In this document: positions 60,271 through 64,000 of the stretch, one piece after another
Position numbering within the stretch: the stretch's first letter is position 1
Layout: each line of letters begins with the position of its first letter
Assembly: GCF_910592395.1 (NCBI RefSeq)
Contig: NC_088314.1
Coordinates: 4,154,001-4,218,000 of the forward strand
Direction of reading: 5' to 3'
Origin: Lineus longissimus
Taxonomy: Eukaryota > Nemertea > Pilidiophora > Heteronemertea > Lineidae
DNA: 64,000 bases
Made by a program: the position numbers and the translations under genes
The notes under the pieces: model-generated
The model's database searches: none
Seen by the model: the letters and a program-made list of their open reading frames with translations, nothing else
What the model was told of the DNA's origin: nothing

Positions 60271-61353
60271 TAAGACCCCCTTTAGGAGGGGCTCTTAAGA
60301 TACACGTGTGTGCGGGAGTATATAATGTAAATGAAGTGAAATAAAGAGAGTAAATATTGTATATCCAACAAACAATTTTTTTTGGTTTTTCAAAATGGCG
60401 CTGAATAAATAAATCAGACCAGTTGTAGCGCTGAATTATAAATCAGACCAGTTGTAACAGGTTACGAGAACATCTAATTTAAATCTTCATGGGAATTCGC
60501 TACATATGCCTTAAAAATTGGTCAATTACATTAATATTTTTATTAGAGAAATATCCGTCCTAAATAATGACAGAAAAGGGTGGTTTTATATCAATTTTGT
60601 GTCGACATGGTCGAGGTCACGTGACATAAACAAAACAATCGCACAGACCCGTCCAAAAAAGGCACTTTAAGAAAAACAAATACGTTTTCCCTGCTTAAAA
60701 CCACACTGACGACTAAGTTATATTGGTCTACTGCCCAAATCTGAAGTATCAAATTGAATTACAAACTAGAACTAGCTCTATTTAGCAAAAGTTGCGTGAA
60801 AAATTCGGGTGAGCGGCGTGCATTCTGCACCCTAGCGGCCAATAATTAAACTACTTTCAGCCGTCTGCTCCGGTCTCGTTAGGGAGTTTTTCCCAAATGT
60901 ACGCGATGGTGACGTGCCCCATTAACAGGACGTAACATCTATTTTAAAATGCGTTTCCAAAGTGAATGCATGAGGACAATCCATTTAAGTGTCGTATATC
61001 ACTGGAAACGCCCGATTCCCGTGAATAAGGACAATCACAATGTATTACATTACCAAAACAAAAATGTGTCGGAAGGAACTATAATTACTATATGGATGGT
61101 CCCATCGCACCCCCCCCCTCCAGCAGTATGACACAGAAGGGCTAGTTGACTGTCCACCGGGGGGGTTTGGGGGGAGCTTCCCCCCAACGCACTGGTAAAA
61201 ACCTATGTCGACGGAGGGGGGTTTGGGGGGTGTCCCCCCATTGTAACAGCTGTAGTTGTTAGAGCTTGCACTTAACATATGCTCGTAGGGGGGTTCGGGG
61301 GAGCTCCCCCGACCTAAAGGGGGGCTCACTAAGTCCTTGACTTTACATATTAA
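60271..61353 (+). repeat. Hairpin-rich tandem element, copy 5
   Basis: Intact 1,083-bp unit, the last of the array, ending ...TTTACATATTAA. Same subfamily as copies 1, 3 and 4. It stops about 200 bp before the DLD start codon. Confidence 0.92.
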
Positions 61354-61556
61354 ACTCGAAGGCGCTTATGAACTCGTTGTGACAACATTATTGTCTGTTT
61401 TGAAAAAGATGAGCAATTTGACCAGCAAGTTGTCACAACCTGGTTGCTGCCAGTGAAGACAACCCGATCGTGCACGTGCTGCCATCTGTTGTCGATACCC
61501 TGTACCAGCGATGTCCTTGCTCCGCCATTGAAAATTAATTTGCTGGTTTGTGTAAG
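61354..61556 (+). promoter_or_regulatory. DLD proximal promoter and 5' UTR
   Basis: The only unique sequence between the repeat array and the DLD start codon. It has no TATA box and holds CCGCCATTG and GCCATCTG, which resemble YY1-type sites common near housekeeping starts. Confidence 0.45.

Positions 61557-64000
<2,444 letters not shown>

Noticed and set aside
45579-61353. Helitron interpretation of the tandem element
   Set aside because: A CTAA after the last hairpin resembles a Helitron 3' end, but the conserved sequence extends about 20 bp further and the start is not TC at an A/T junction. Left open rather than called.

Overview
This window is nuclear DNA of a bilaterian animal, most likely a marine invertebrate. 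Its genes are split by GT-AG introns whose phases can be followed exon by exon, and it carries animal-type housekeeping genes (SelO, BOLA2, QNG1, spermine synthase, dihydrolipoamide dehydrogenase), a Ty3/Gypsy LTR retrotransposon and many minisatellites. I cannot name the phylum from the sequence alone.

Layout. (1) 1-11 kb: gene-poor, with two predicted small secreted or membrane protein genes on the minus strand. One is a two-exon six-cysteine peptide (1087-3490, TATA box at 3638-3646). The other is a Shisa-like cysteine-rich protein (6516-6976, 3' end uncertain, TATA box at 7063-7069). A minisatellite of about 66-70 bp fills 8.7-9.5 kb. (2) 11,065-27,523 (+): a 28-exon gene for a secreted protein of about 1,869 residues. 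Its order is signal peptide, Cys-rich/EGF-like region, cadherin-like region, RHKR furin site, six related modules of about 150-170 residues, further beta-rich segments, a discoidin (F5/8 C) domain and a Cys-rich tail. I do not recognise the module family. (3) 29-44 kb: a compact housekeeping cluster of two divergent pairs, SELENOO(-)/BOLA2(+) and QNG1(-)/SMS(+), all structurally complete. SELENOO has Cys where vertebrate orthologues have Sec. (4) 44.9-61.35 kb: a repeat block. A ~55-bp minisatellite leads into five head-to-tail copies of a ~1.07-kb non-coding element rich in G/C hairpins. Copy 3 is split by a 2.2-kb insertion and copy 4 by an 8.1-kb Ty3/Gypsy element, at nearly the same unit position. 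A sixth copy lies in intron 20 of the discoidin gene. (5) 61,557-64,000 (+): the first seven exons of DLD, running off the window; its start codon lies only about 200 bp beyond the repeat array.

The housekeeping genes do not form one pathway, although SelO (redox-linked AMPylation), BOLA2 (Fe-S trafficking) and DLD (2-oxoacid dehydrogenase E3) all bear on redox metabolism, QNG1 salvages queuine and SMS makes spermine. The least explained items are the multi-module secreted protein, the six-Cys peptide and the hairpin-rich tandem element. All exon calls come from reading splice sites, phases and family similarity by eye; no alignment or transcript evidence was available.
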